A stretch of DNA of 64,000 bases, from NCBI GenBank assembly GCA_002104905.1, contig MCFE01000365.1, positions 23,099 through 87,098 on the forward strand, read 5' to 3'. Of the stretch, positions 45,131 through 59,196 are shown in pieces (positions within the stretch are counted from its first letter, which is position 1; each line of letters begins with the position of its first letter). This DNA is from Basidiobolus meristosporus CBS 931.73 (taxonomy: Eukaryota; Basidiobolomycota; Basidiobolomycetes; Basidiobolales; Basidiobolaceae). Position numbers and translations under genes: made by a program. Below the pieces are notes generated by a model, which did not search any database, was not told the origin of the DNA, and saw nothing but the letters and a program-made list of their open reading frames with translations.

Positions 45131-46711
45131 TCAGTGATATCCATCAGCGTGTAGCTTCCTCATAATTGTGTCTGCTCCAAAGTGGCCAAGTAAATGGATC
45201 CTCTGTATTAAAGTTTTCATCTCATCTGCAGGTGGGACTTTCCAAGTTGCTGAATCCAGTAGAGGAATTATTTTGAAAGTTGTAGTGAGCTTACTGATTA
45301 CAGCAGTAATCATGTGTCCCTCCCAAGGCAAAGTAGGAAAAGGTCTTAATAGGTGGCCTGGCTGGATGTTGAGAATTTCTGGGTAATGAATAAATGTATA
45401 TTCATAATTATGTAGAGTATCAAGCCAGTTGGTAAGCATTGGAGGCAAAGACTTTTGAATGCAGATATAGACAAGGGCTTTGTGGTCAGTGTACAGAGTA
45501 AATGGGTTACCCCATAGATACTGGTGAAACTTCTTCAAGGCAAAGACTATGACAGGTAGCTCCTTCTTAGTGGAAGAGTAGTTTCTCTCAGCAGGCTATA
45601 GGGATCTGGCCTGAAAAGAGATCCAGTGAGGTGGATTTTAGTCTTCATTCCAGTATAGGACAGGCCCTATCCCAACATTAGATGATTCTGTAGCAGCAAC
45701 AAAGGTCTTAGTATAGTCTGGGTAGGATATGGTGGGTGCTTGTGGAAGCAATTGGCAGAATGACTCAAATGCTTGGTCATGAGCGTTGTTCCTGGCTGAG
45801 GGAAGATCAGGAATATGGCATAATGTATCCAAAGGGGCACTCAATAAGGACATGAGTGGAAGGTGTTCCCTGAGTTAGTTGAATACTCCCAGATAGAGCT
45901 GAAGCTACTTACTGCTAGTGGGTGTTGTCAATTCAGGAGTATTGACCAGTTTGAAAGGGTCTAGTTGGTGGCCTACTGGTGTGACTATGATTCCTAGTAG
46001 ATTGATTTTGAGGCAAGCAAAACTACACTTTTCAGCATTGAAAATTAGTCCAGCAGCTGTCAATCTATTGATTACGTCAGTGACATGAGTTGCCTGATCA
46101 TCACAGTTTGTGGAAAATATGATGACATCATCAACAAACACCAATGCATATGGTGCATTCTTGAGTATTATTGTCATAACTCTCTGGAACCTGCTGGTAT
46201 GTGTCTGTAGGCCAAAGCAAGCTCCCTGAAGCATCCATTGCATATTATTCCAAGTAAAGGCAGCCTTATGCTAATAATTGGGATGGATCTGGAATTGGTG
46301 ATATGCATCCTCCAAGCCTGACTTGGAGAATATTTTGGCTCCTGATAGTGAGGAAAAGATATCCTGAGTTCTTGCAATTGGATGTTTATGATCTTGGAGA
46401 AGTTTGTTCAGAGGTCCAGGGTCCAATCAAGGTCTCTTCAGATTTGAATTTCCATCAGTATATTTCCTAGGTACCAGCATCAAAGGGCTGCTAAGTGTTG
46501 TGATGACAGGGGCTTGAGTGCTAATTCCATTGTCTGCCCACTTTTGGACTATTTCACCAACTAAGTGTTGACATAAATGTGGAACTGGGTATTGTCTCCT
46601 TGATGTTGACTCACCAGATAGGGTTTCTAGCATAACAATGGATTCTGGAATAGTGCAAAAACTGTTTCCTGGAATGGCTTGGTTTCTTTCTATGGCTAGC
46701 TGATTATCCAA
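45131..46711 (-). pseudogene. Gypsy-D pol: RT, RNase H, start of integrase
   Basis: In order down from 46,711: RT N-terminal part (VGEIVQKWADNGISTQAP, SPLMLVPRKYTDG), RT core at 46,243-45,905 (YALVFVDDVIIFSTN, NAEKCSFACLKINLLGIIV) and connection at 45,853-45,638 (FVAATESSNVGIGPVLYWNE). RNase H C-terminal part lies at 45,538 down (GNPFTLYTDHKALVYICIQ), and the HH part of the integrase zinc region ends at 45,131. Four frames and several stops. Confidence 0.8.
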
Positions 46712-47143
46712 TTTGACTGATTGAGATTATGCTTGAAAAGTTGGGGTTGACTCCTCTTCTACTGGTTGGGGTGAGATAGTGTCTGGAATCTGACCATTAT
46801 GGGTGGCTGAGATTTAGTGAATCCAGGATAGGAAACTGGTAGTCCACCTATGTGAAAGCCAAGTTTGATGAAGGTGTCTAGACCAATGACTACCTGAGGT
46901 CCATCTGGAATGTCAATAACTTCCATTTGATAAATTATAGTTATTGAACCACAATATATGCTGATTGGGTTGGTGATACCAATTCTTGTGGCTGAGAGGT
47001 CCTTAACTGCAAGTATGATTTTCCAGGTTGCTTTTCTATTTTCACTTAGAGTACTTTGACTACATTAGGTGATACAATAGAGCTGAATGATTCAGTTTCA
47101 AGTAGTGCTACATATGATTGGCTGCTGAGATTTAGTGGCACCA

Positions 47144-48450
47144 CTATGGCTTATAAATGAGTGATTGGTTGCTTCTTTTCTTGAACAGTTGCCATTTTAG
47201 CTGGAAATTCAAAGAGGTTGTGATAATCTCAAACTCTAAGTCTTCATATGCTTCCTCATACCATGTTGTATCATTGGTATAGTGATCATCTAGGATCTGA
47301 GTAACTCTTGCCAATGGTGTAGAGTTCCTCTCAGGACAGGCAGGTGATCTATGTCCTATCTTTCCACATTTAAAGCATTTGTCATCAGCATGTAGATTAT
47401 CAGTTCTGGTGTTTTGCTGCTTCCCTGAGGTGTTTCCTGCCTTGTTTGACTGCTTGGTGATGCCTTTGCATTCACTAGTAGAATGATAGCATCTTTCATG
47501 AAGCACACAATGCTTAGTAGCAGTTGAATTCCTTTTGGTCACATGATTATTCTCTTTTCTGGTTGTTGCCAGAAACTGAGTGGAGTTGCCTGAAGCCTGG
47601 CAAGCAGCTCTGGTCATGGTAATTGTAAGTGTACATATTTCTGCAAATTTGGCATAAGTACATACAGGTTTGTATGCTTTGACAATAGTAATATTGCTCT
47701 GTAGCTGGTGTGAAAAGTTTGAGAGAAAATGAGAAGTAAGCAGTAGATTATCATCACTAACTCCACCTAATCTCATTTATCTCTGGAATCTATCACAGAA
47801 GTGTTGCACAGATTTACCTTTTTGCATTTTAGTTTTCTGTAAGTTGCAGTTCAGATGTGCTTTCTTGTGGGGATCTTCAAAGTGGCTGCTACAGAGGTCT
47901 GGGTAATTTCCAAATACTATTGAAAGGAATGTCCACCCAGTCAGCATCCTGCATAGTGAGACAGAGGTACAGAAGTCTAGCCCAATTGGTGTCAGGTTCT
48001 AGCTAGTGTGCAGCTAAGACAAGACTAAACTTGTAGAGAAACTCAGTGAGACTCTTTATGGCATTGGCTCCTTGAGCATGAAGAGACAAGGATCTTGGGA
48101 CAACCACCAGAGCAGGCCTAGAGGGAGATGTAGATCTGCAGGATCCAAAGGTATGACTTCTTGGTGGTTGATGCAGAGCAAGTGTTTGTAAACTTTCAAT
48201 GCTCTCAATTACTACGGCAACATTCTCCAGAGCTTCTTTGTAAGTCCAATTTCATCTTGGTAACCAGATTTAACTTCAAGGAGTTTATCACTATAATGAT
48301 TGTCAGATCTTGTCTTGGCAAGCTTTGAGTGCTCAAGCATCAAGGAGTTTCTTTCATGCATGATGTTTTCAAGCTGTTCAGTCAGTTCTTCCTGATTTCT
48401 TTGGGCTACTTCCAACATGGAAAGATTTGGATTGCATGCTGCTGAGGACA
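47144..48450 (-). pseudogene. Gypsy-D gag
   Basis: Starts MSSAACNPNLSMLEVAQRNQ near 48,450, a coiled-coil N-terminus (LTEQLENIMHERNSLMLEH) shared with 31,746-32,030. A broken middle follows, then a C-terminal part at 47,776-47,144 with a CCHC zinc knuckle (CFKCGKIGHRSPAC). Frames are broken between 48,212 and 47,776. Confidence 0.7.
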
Positions 48451-48484
48451 TCTTGTAAAGTGGTTGAATATAATGGAATTCAAT

Positions 48485-49155
48485 GAAAAAAATGGTGTAT
48501 CTAAGAGAAAAGTGCAATAAAACTCTTGAATGGTTTAACTGAACCTAGGTGACAACTAAGTGCAGAATATTAGAATTGTCAGTGAGTGGCACAAATATTA
48601 GCAGAGAGGGTCTGGTCTAATATTGGTCTTGTATATAGCTGGGTTTGGCTACAAAGGCAACAGAGTTGGTTTGCTATGCAAGCTAAGCTTGGTGTTCTTG
48701 GGAGTGCTAGATATGCTTGGCTTGGGTAGAAACTAGAATGTAATTGTTGAGTTCTTAATTTTGCTGAGACAAAATCTCAATTTTGTTGCAACGCACACCA
48801 AACTAAAAGGTTCAGTAAACTTTATTTATACTTTTCTTATCAAGTTGAATTAGTAAGCACCAAGACACTGGACTAGTTGGAATCAGCTTGGATGTTGATA
48901 GGCACATGAGATAAATGAAAATTGCATCATCACTCAGCTGATGTCTTGGCAACTGCTAAGTGGTTGGATAGATCTCAGATGATTAATCACTTGGAAAGGC
49001 TTAGCAGATCAATTGAGGACATAATGACCACATGAAAATTGATCAGGTGTGACAGCTATAAATAGATTCTGGGAAGTGATAAAGTAAACCATAACAGGGA
49101 TTGGTTATGTTTGGGTTAGGGAAAATCAGTTAGGGTACTAAATTTTGGTGTTCCT
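48485..49155 (-). repeat. Gypsy-D 5' LTR
   Basis: Same family as the solo LTR at 13,140-13,832 and the inverted LTR at 31,016-31,675. Leads into gag near 48,450. Borders approximate. Confidence 0.65.
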
Positions 49156-49394
49156 ACTTTGGATTTCCAATTGCATATCATGGCAGAAGCAATGAGTAGC
49201 TAAATACCAGATTTGATATGAGTCATAATTGGCCTAGTTGCCTCAAGGAAAGGTTGCCTGGTTGTCTGCTGTGAAGCTAGTACTTGAGATATTTAGAGTT
49301 GTCACTTTGGGAAAGTCAAAGTTTGGTGGATATGATGACGTTACTCTACTAGACTTTTCTTGAATGTTTTCTCTTAGGGCATTGCTGCCCAATC

Positions 49395-49465
49395 AATAAA
49401 ATGGTTGCAGATATACAAACCAAGCCATTATCTAGAAAGAAGCTTGAATATTACAGAATGTAATT
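49395..49465 (+). pseudogene. Copia RNase H C-terminal relic
   Basis: The plus strand reads INKMVADIQTKPLSRKKLEYY, the typical end of copia RNase H (D-M-V-A-D-I-x-T-K-P-L). Probably the last part of the element whose LTRs are at 44,723 and 49,799. Confidence 0.6.
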
Positions 49466-49798
49466 ATGCCTATTGAGTATAAGTATCTGGTTTCATACAC
49501 TGTGTATTTGCTTCTGAATATACACTTAGCTGGATGACTTATGCCACAATCTACAAATCCTGAAGAATTCTGGCCATAACTTTTATAGGATGTATGAGGA
49601 GTGTTCCTCCAAGATATTAGATACCAAGGACATGCAGGATTGCAGAGCTGTCGAAAACACTCCAAGCTTTGCATATATTCTATTGGGATCTTTCTTAGCA
49701 TATCTAAGAGGTTTTGCTTTTGAGACTTGATAAAAGTATCAATACCACTTATACACTTGACAAATCATAGAGCAAACACCTCAGGATCTTCATGTTGT

Positions 49799-50141
49799 TG
49801 TAAATGATTGAAAATCCACCTAAATACTCACCTAACTTAGTCACTTAGATCATACCTTCAAATTCTAGAGAATACTGACCAAAATCCTTGTTGGGATTTA
49901 GTTTGATTATATTCACCAATCTATCAGGCACCCAAAACATGAAAATTCTCAAAGTTGTTCAAACAGCCCCAAACCTTGCACACATGCTCTTGGGACCTTT
50001 CTAAGCCTATTCTATGCTTTTTTATGCCAAGACCATGTAAAAGTATAAATATTACTTGACATTCAATAAATCATTAAGTGAAGACCACATCATCTACTTG
50101 TTCTCCCAATCACTTCCAATATCTCCAAGACTCTTGCAACA
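49799..50141 (+). repeat. Copia-E LTR, right copy
   Basis: Direct repeat of 44,723-45,050 with substitutions; starts TGTAAATGATTG, with a TATA-like AAAAGTATAAATATT and AATAAATCATTAAGTG. The right border is uncertain by a few bases. Confidence 0.65.
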
Positions 50142-51695
50142 CTTATGCCACCAGCCACTTACAATATGTCCAGACCTCTCACAGCAAAATCTTTGCAATG
50201 TCCTTGCTCTAACCATGCCCCAAGAAAAAAACCTAGAAAAGGCTGGCAGAAATACCTCATAATTTCAGCTCATCTCCAAGTTTCTCAAAGATGACAACTC
50301 TCAACATATAGGTACTGGCTGTTATGCCAACAAATTGACATATTCTCCAGGAGGAGAATAAATCAAGCAGCATTCAAACCAAGCTTGGTAATCAGCTGCT
50401 CACTACTTCTGCCAAAAATTGCAACTGAATTTTTGGGGAGAAAGCACCAGTTGAACCCTGGGAAAGTACCATCAGAACAGCAACAGAATACCAGCTAAGA
50501 ATCAGATGAGTTTCAAGTCTGGGATTTTCTGTAGGTAAAAGATGCATTCATGCTACAAAAGCTCCCAAAAACATGGATACATAGCTTGTGGATCTTTGGA
50601 CAACTTTGAGATTTTTCAAGTGTTGACCACCTGATATTTTGGTGAAGTATTCAAGTAGATCCTGGCCAGAGATTTGGGCAGAATTCCCCAAAATCTGTGT
50701 CCTGTGACCCAAGTTAGATAGAGCATAGAGTCATTCTTTTTGTTTTGGGATCTAGTTGCAAGGTGGGTCAGTAGAGGGTTAAGGGCAAGGGTAGGGTTAC
50801 AAGTGCACCTATACATCCACCATTGGACAGGTGGTGAGCCAGCACTATCATATGTGGATTCAGCTGATAGGTAAGGGGCAGTTGGAAAGAGTTGGAATAT
50901 AGCTATCATGTAAATGATGTTGTTAAGCCCAGTATCCCCAAGTGGGCACAATTACTGGGGTGAAGGTGGTGCTTGATGCTACAAGGAGCTATTTTATCCA
51001 AGGGTAGACCTTACCAGACAGATGATAAGCTCCAGCTGGGGGCAATCATGATGTCACATCTCTCAGTAAAGGGCTACACAGGGAAGATAGAGTGATCCAG
51101 TCATATGGAGCCTCTAAGTACCTCTTCCAATGTTCAACCCCCTAGCTCAAGGTAGGCAAGATTCTTTCTGGGGTTGGAAGTACAATGCCAATCCCCATAG
51201 GTCATTGATGGCAAAGTGGAGAGCAACTTGGTGTGTGTATATCAGATGGACATTTTACCCACAACGCAAGGAACATGGCGGATTTGCAAGTGTCCTGCTG
51301 GATATACCTGCCCCTTGGCAGCGGTTGGATTGATGGGGGGGTGGACCCGAGCATGATGATACCCGGTGTAAGCCTGATATGGGGGCAAGTGGCATCTCAC
51401 AAACACCAGCCACTTTGGCGGGTCGCATCTGACGCTGCCCACAGACTGGGGACCCACCACAATATTGAGGATTGGACGAAGATTTATGAAGATCGGTTGA
51501 GGGTGATGGGAATCTATAGACTCAGGTGGAGGAAAGTTCTGGGCGTGGCTTGGTATGGGTACACGGGAGATGGGGGACTGGAAGGGCAGTGGGATTGGGT
51601 CTGATGGGAAGATTCGGCGTAAGCATCCACGAAGACATGGAGACACGGGTAGAAGTGGACATGGACGTGGAGAAGGGGCCCGCGCACGAACCAGG
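50142..51695. other. Transition between repeat island and gene block
   Basis: No supported gene. Up to about 51,240 the base composition is like the repeats. From about 51,250 it becomes visibly GC-richer, with no long open frame that I trust. The last part should hold the 3' UTR of the PAK kinase gene. Confidence 0.45.
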
Positions 51696-54016
<2,321 letters not shown>

Positions 54017-54372
54017 CTGCTTCGCTCACCAAACGCAACGATAACGGGAAAAAGGTAGGTACGACTGAGAGCACGTCGAGCAAACAACCACTCAACGCAA
54101 TACGAAGTAGGAGAATATCGGAAGCTAGGCTAACCAGTGGATGGTTGGCTTTGGACACGCACCAACGCAGAATACCGGTGATGTGTCTAGGGCTGGGAAT
54201 GACTGCTTCCGGAATCCATGGGGAATACTATGATCGATGTCAGAATCCAGGAGCTTTTATTGCCGGACAAATATGGTGGTTCTATTCAGAATGGGATCAT
54301 TGGTTGGTAGGATCCAGGGGAATTTACAAGCTTCGAGGGGTAGTGGTGATGCTTACTAGTGTTACAATTTGT
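54017..54372. other. Spacer between PAK and desaturase genes
   Basis: Holds the 3' flank of the desaturase and the promoter of the PAK gene, both on the minus strand. No motif stands out. Confidence 0.4.
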
Positions 54373-55791
54373 CTATTCTACGTGGAGGTGGCCACGGGCC
54401 TCGTGCGCGGCCACCTTCATGATGAACGATACTTGGTTGGCGACATCGCGCAGGGAGCCGATGACGATCCCATTGCCTTTGATGAAGCCGTGGTGATGGT
54501 ACTCCAGGTCAACCTCATCGCAGAACTCCTGGACGAGAGGCTGAACGCGTCGGAGATTGTGGCGAGGCACCCGTGGGAAGAGGTGGTGGATGGTTTGGAA
54601 CTGCAGTCCACCATGGAACCAGTCGAACCAGGCGGGGCAGTCGACATCCATGGTGGTACGAAGCTGGCGAGAAGCGAAGCTCTCATCCGGGCCGTGGTCA
54701 TCGGTGGACATCCCGTAATGGGAAAGGGTGATCTGAACGTGGAGCATCATGGTGAAGACGTGGGATACCATAATGTACATGAAGATCATCCCCCAACTAG
54801 GAAGGAACGACACCAGATAGGAATACCACGAGCAGAAGAATGCCAGTCCCAGCAGCTCCCACTTACGAAGAGGGGCGTGCTCGTCGGTGATTAGGAAGAT
54901 TAGCCCCTGGACGTAGAGGTTGAACCTGCCAAAGCAAAGGATGGGATAGTACAAGTAATGCTGGACCGAGATGAGCACCTTGGAGGCGCCGTCGAATTCC
55001 AGGATCTTGTTGTGGTAGGTGGAGAACAGGTTGTTGAAAAACTGGGACGTGACTGCAAAGAAGGGTAGGAGCTGGATGTCGGGGTCGTGCTCGGGATGGT
55101 TGGTGATGATGTGATGAACGTTGTGGCTCTTCTTCCACCAGCCGATGGACAGGCCGCCCAGGTAGTTGCCCAGGAGAATCCCGATAACGCTGTCATACTT
55201 CATGTTCTGGGTGATCTCGTTGTGGCCGGCATCATGGGCACAGAAAGCGCTTTGGTGCCAGACGAAAGCGTTCGCCAGCGCAGCAATGAGATAGTTCCAG
55301 TAGGTTTTCGGTCCCCAGAGGATCAGGCCCACCATGATTGCAAAGGCGATAGTGCAACGGATGGCCTCCCACGCGTAGCACCGATAGTTCGTTTCGTACA
55401 GACCAAGCGAGCGAATCTTTGTATCAAGGCGCTTGTAGGACTCGGAAATTCTTTGCTGGGCTTTCAGATCGACCGTGCGGCCTGCGCTCATGAGAGGCTC
55501 TTCCACCAGATCTCCGACGTAGAAGTGCTTCATTTTCTTGGTGAGGACCCATTCGGGATGCATCGCCTGAACCACATCAGTGGCATCTTTACCAAGCATG
55601 TGTCTCACGGCAAGCTCACCACCAGGATGGTGCTTGATCCATTTGTTCAATTTGTAGACCTGTGCCTTATAGATGATTAAGATCTCCCCGTTCTGTACGC
55701 GGGTCCTCACCTCCGACATGGTGAAAGACGGAGGCCCATGTGGCAAAGGGGTGTGGACATGAACTGCCTCAAAGGACTGTGGAGGAGACAT
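54373..55791 (-). CDS. Delta-8 sphingolipid desaturase with cytochrome b5 domain
   Basis: Front-end desaturase, 472 aa in a single exon. It puts a double bond into the sphingoid base of ceramide in the ER membrane, on the way to fungal glucosylceramide. An N-terminal cytochrome b5 domain (HPGG at 55-58; second heme His probably 78) delivers electrons. Three His boxes: HDAGH 186-190, HNVHH 223-227, and QTIHH 399-403, where Gln replaces the first His as in all front-end desaturases. Hydrophobic segments lie around 145-180, 200-215, 290-300 and 315-350. The block with NHPEHDPDIQLLPFFAV is typical of fungal delta-8 sphingolipid enzymes rather than delta-6 fatty acid desaturases, but substrate cannot be proven from sequence. 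A start at Met25 is possible. Stop is TAG. Being intronless among intron-rich neighbours is notable. Confidence 0.92.
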   Translation of the reverse strand: MSPPQSFEAVHVHTPLPHGPPSFTMSEVRTRVQNGEILIIYKAQVYKLNKWIKHHPGGELAVRHMLGKDATDVVQAMHPEWVLTKKMKHFYVGDLVEEPLMSAGRTVDLKAQQRISESYKRLDTKIRSLGLYETNYRCYAWEAIRCTIAFAIMVGLILWGPKTYWNYLIAALANAFVWHQSAFCAHDAGHNEITQNMKYDSVIGILLGNYLGGLSIGWWKKSHNVHHIITNHPEHDPDIQLLPFFAVTSQFFNNLFSTYHNKILEFDGASKVLISVQHYLYYPILCFGRFNLYVQGLIFLITDEHAPLRKWELLGLAFFCSWYSYLVSFLPSWGMIFMYIMVSHVFTMMLHVQITLSHYGMSTDDHGPDESFASRQLRTTMDVDCPAWFDWFHGGLQFQTIHHLFPRVPRHNLRRVQPLVQEFCDEVDLEYHHHGFIKGNGIVIGSLRDVANQVSFIMKVAAHEARGHLHVE

Positions 55792-56587
55792 GAGCGAAGG
55801 AAATTGTCAGTCCAGATGTGTAATATGCTGCGTTTTATTCCAATCCACCGCCAAGCAACCTCGATGTGTTTTGTCACAATACCTGCCAAGCATTGACCAA
55901 TCATCTCCCCTCGCTTGTGGCACCGTGGAAGGTGTCTCTGGGAAACTCTATTGAAATATCCCAATTGGGAAGTCCTTGGACGACGCTAATAATCCTAATC
56001 TAAGATTCTTGACTGGCCCAGCACCTCCAAATAAGATTATCAGCTCCATTGCGCTTTGGACCAAATTGGCCTGAAGTAACGTTTATTCTTAGGGAGCAAT
56101 CCGATTAGTAGCAATGGTTGCCATCTGGGCGTACAAGCTCGCAAAATCATGACAACTGGAGAGCAACTGCACCACCCTCCCACCTTGACTCTCGACACGC
56201 ATTGGCTAGAAGAAAAAGGGAATGAATCCGGCTCTACCCCATTCTTACATATTCACATTCATTTACTTGATTTCTATACATAGATATCACCATCCCAAAG
56301 TGTGTCATGCACGCAATTTCCACGGTTGGCGGCGACTAATCAAGCTGGTTAAGTATAATCAACTCTCGCGGAGGGTTGATTAAATCCCACCAAAGTATAT
56401 AATCACTTGAGGCCACTCAAAATCCGCCCAAGATCCACATTAATACCATCATCAATAGCATCATGGACGCCCTATCTCTTTGCGAATCCCTTTTTTATAC
56501 ACAACCTATCCCTCCCTGCTGGTTGACGTAGTTCCGCCAAACCCCACATATTCGTTCTACATACACACCCACACACACATACAGAGC
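55792..56587. promoter_or_regulatory. Shared divergent promoter region (desaturase / PP6)
   Basis: The two genes face away from each other across 796 bp. A TATA-like AGTATATAATC at about 56,394-56,404 could serve the phosphatase gene about 185 bp upstream of its ATG. No other motif is clear. Confidence 0.5.
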
Positions 56588-58028
56588 ATGGGCTGTCCTG
56601 CGGAATGGTTGGATACGATTCTCGAGTGTAAGCACCTGTCGGAGCAGGACATGAAAAAACTTTGCGAAATGGTAACCACCTCACTTCCACACCAACTTCC
56701 ACCCAAAACCCCGACCCCGACGCCCTTTCGGGCCTCCGGGGAGTTGCGTATGTGGAGAACGGCAGATCCTTTGGAACATGTACTTACGGTCCTTTATTTC
56801 TCCCTTGGGGAAACGTGGTTCTCTCCATCAGGTCAAAGAATTGTTGATGGAAGAGTCGAACGTTCAACCAGTCCATTCCCCAGTCACCGTGTGCGGTGAT
56901 ATACACGGGCAATTCTACGATCTGAAAGAGCTGTTTCGTGTTGGTGGAGAGATCCCCGAAACCAACTACATCTTCATGGTACGGTAGTCGAGTTCTTCCA
57001 GAAGAGCATTCACCCCCCCCCTCACATCTGCGCGTCTGACCACTTGCGTTCGCTATAGGGGGATTTTGTAGATCGAGGTTACTATAGTTTAGAGACGTTC
57101 ACCTTGCTGATGGTATTAAAAGCACGGTATCCGGACAAGATCACCTTGTTACGCGGTAACCACGAGAGCCGACAGATCACCCAGGTTTATGGCTTTTATG
57201 GTAGGCTCACCCCCCCCCTCCTTATTACAACCACCCGTTTTATGCTGAGCAACAACCAACTCATCTCTTCTCCTCCCCCTCCCGACTCTCATCAGACGAG
57301 TGCCAGACCAAATATGGAAACGCAAATGTCTGGAAATACTGTTGCCAAGTGTTCGACTACTTGACCGTGGCCGCGGTAACTTCACCCTGTTACTTCTGCA
57401 CCGCCAAAGAACCCACACTAAACTGCGCTTGCTTAGATCATCGACGGGAGTATCCTATGTGTTCACGGAGGGCTTTCCCCTGATGTGAGAACCCTAGATC
57501 AGATCCGAACAATACAGCGCTGCCAAGAGATCCCACACGAAGGATCATTCTGCGGTAAGTACAGCATTCGACAGCATGACAAGGCGACTTTCTCACGCAA
57601 TCCCGCTTAGATCTGATGTGGTCGGATCCCGAGGAAATAGATGGCTGGGCCGTGAGCCCAAGAGGAGCCGGTTGGCTGTTTGGAGGTAGAGTGACCAGCG
57701 AGGTAAGTGAACCCAAGGTAGACCGGTTCGATGCACATGCCGAAACTGAACCACACCCCGATAGTTCAACCAAGTGAACGGACTTGACCTGGTCGCACGT
57801 GCGCATCAGCTTGTCCAGGAAGGCTACAAGTTCATGTTCCCGGACGAAAACCTGGTCACCGTGTGGTCCGCTCCCAACTACTGCTACCGCTGCGGGAATG
57901 TGGCGAGTATCATGCAGGTGAAGGAGAATTCGGTGGTCGACGAGAGAAGCTTCAAAATCTTCGAGGCGGTTCCAGACCAGGAACGTACCGCTCCTGCCAG
58001 GTCAGGTGGCACCCCGTATTTCCTCTAA
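56588..58028 (+). CDS. PPP6C/SIT4: Sit4/PP6-type Ser/Thr protein phosphatase catalytic subunit
   Basis: PP2A-family metallophosphatase acting in cell-cycle start, TOR signalling and ER-Golgi traffic in other fungi. Seven exons, 308 aa: 56588-56671, 56832-56978, 57059-57200, 57296-57375, 57437-57554, 57611-57702, 57765-58028 (TAA). Metal and catalytic motifs are all present: GDIHGQ (50-55), GDFVDRG (78-84), RGNHE (109-113), HGG in [10 protein letters not shown], and the [14 protein letters not shown] and [11 protein letters not shown] blocks. The N-terminus ([20 protein letters not shown]), [13 protein letters not shown] and the C-terminal TPYFL point to the Sit4/PP6 branch rather than PP4 or PP2A. 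Introns are 56-160 bp. Full length for the family, no defect seen. It converges with the gene at 58,317. Confidence 0.96.
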
Positions 58029-58048
58029 TCCTCCAAGTATGCACACAC

Positions 58049-58054
58049 AATAAA
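58049..58054 (+). terminator. Poly(A) signal of the PP6 gene
   Basis: AATAAA 21 bases after the stop codon. Confidence 0.65.
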
Positions 58055-58316
58055 TTGGTCTTGTAACATCACCCCAACACCACACCTCGCATAGAGTCAC
58101 GTCCCGTTTTATTCAAAAAGTATCTGGGTAGCGAAGCTGGATAGGACATGAGGATTAGGGTGCATAGAAAGACCGGTTTTGTCCACCTCAGTTGAGGTCA
58201 ACTGGAGTAGTAAAGAAGGTTCAAAAATAGTGAGTGCGTTCTTCTACCAAACGAATAGAACTGGTGGTCATTCTTTGGGTAACTTAGTCTCTATGTTGTT
58301 TCTTGTGGAGCCATGT

Positions 58317-58664
58317 CTAACGAAGGAACCGGTGAGTCATCTGAAATGGAAAACAACTGGTGGAGGGTGTATGACGTACCTGGCAGAGGGACAACGCCAA
58401 GAAAGCAGCGTAGATTCCGGCGGCGACGAAACAGCCAAGGGCAACAGCCTGGGGATCCTTGGGCGCCTTGTCGCCTTCAGTAAGCTCGTGGACCTCGATT
58501 TTGAAGAGAGCACCAAGAACAACCTAACAAACGTGGACCTGGAGGGTCAGAAAAGGGGAGCCAACTCTGAGATGGAAGGGGCCACTTACCAGGAAAATGA
58601 TACCGATCACGCTTAAGATGCTACAGCAGATAGCACATGCTGGGGGACAGAAAGCCAACTTCAT
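58317..58664 (-). CDS. V-ATPase membrane sector subunit f (RNasek family)
   Basis: Small membrane protein of the V-ATPase Vo sector (yeast Ypr170w-b, animal RNASEK). Three exons give 80 aa: 58664-58590, 58523-58380, 58340-58317 (TAG). Two hydrophobic helices: ICCSILSVIGIIFLVVLGAL and LGCFVAAGIYAAFLALSLCQ. Between them is a short polar loop with KAPKDPQAVA, which aligns with the conserved D-P-E-D-G-P-A-V-A part of the yeast protein. The second intron is only 39 bp (58,379-58,341, GTACGT...CAG). The C-terminal tail is very short (MTHRFLR). Because of its exon size the gene is invisible as a long frame. I am confident of the family from the two-helix pattern and loop; the RNase activity once given to RNASEK is not implied here. 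Confidence 0.82.
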
Positions 58665-59196
58665 TTGGAGGGGAAAGGACTGAAGGAAGGGGGGCTGGCG
58701 GCTGAGTTACCAAGGAGGGAACCTGAATAACAATTCTTGACGACAAGGTGGCTAAAAGTAGGTACCAATAGGCAGGCCCCTTAAAATCAAAGTGTGGAAG
58801 TGTAGGAAATTCCTACATAGGCCCCGGTTTTGCCACACGATTTGGGATTAGGAAAAATGGTCATGCATATGTATATATGTATCAAATGAGTACTTGATGA
58901 ACGACCAAGAACGTTCTAAAAGAATTTGTTTATCCCAAGTAGTCGTCCTCGCCCACGCATCCCAAGCAGGCAGCAGTTAATGATTCACTCAATACCACAT
59001 TCCCTTGGGATTAAGCTTAATTTTGAGTAACCATGGGAGCATTGATCCACTCTGCCTAAACACTTGCTTTGATTCTTACTATGCTGACTAAATTCATGTT
59101 TATCAAGATTAGTCATCCTATATGAGATTGCTACTCTTCGGGACATTGAAAAGGTGGTGGTAGGCCCTCAGGTTCTGGGACCTTCGCCTGTACGAG
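58665..59196. other. Divergent intergenic region
   Basis: Upstream of both the subunit f gene (minus) and the histidine phosphatase gene (plus). No motif clear enough to call. Confidence 0.4.

Larger units (their letters stand above)
45115..49155 (-). mobile_element. Gypsy-D: decayed Ty3/gypsy element, 3' part missing
   Basis: Minus strand: LTR about 48,485-49,155, gag 48,450-47,144, protease region near 47,000, RT and RNase H 46,711-45,131. It ends inside the integrase zinc region (HLLGHFGADTIMRKLHADGYH), so the integrase core and 3' LTR are gone. It lies between two direct LTRs of another element. Confidence 0.75.

Noticed and set aside
50616-50951. 111-codon minus-strand frame as a gene
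   Set aside because: No recognisable domain, no support from neighbours, in repeat-like composition.
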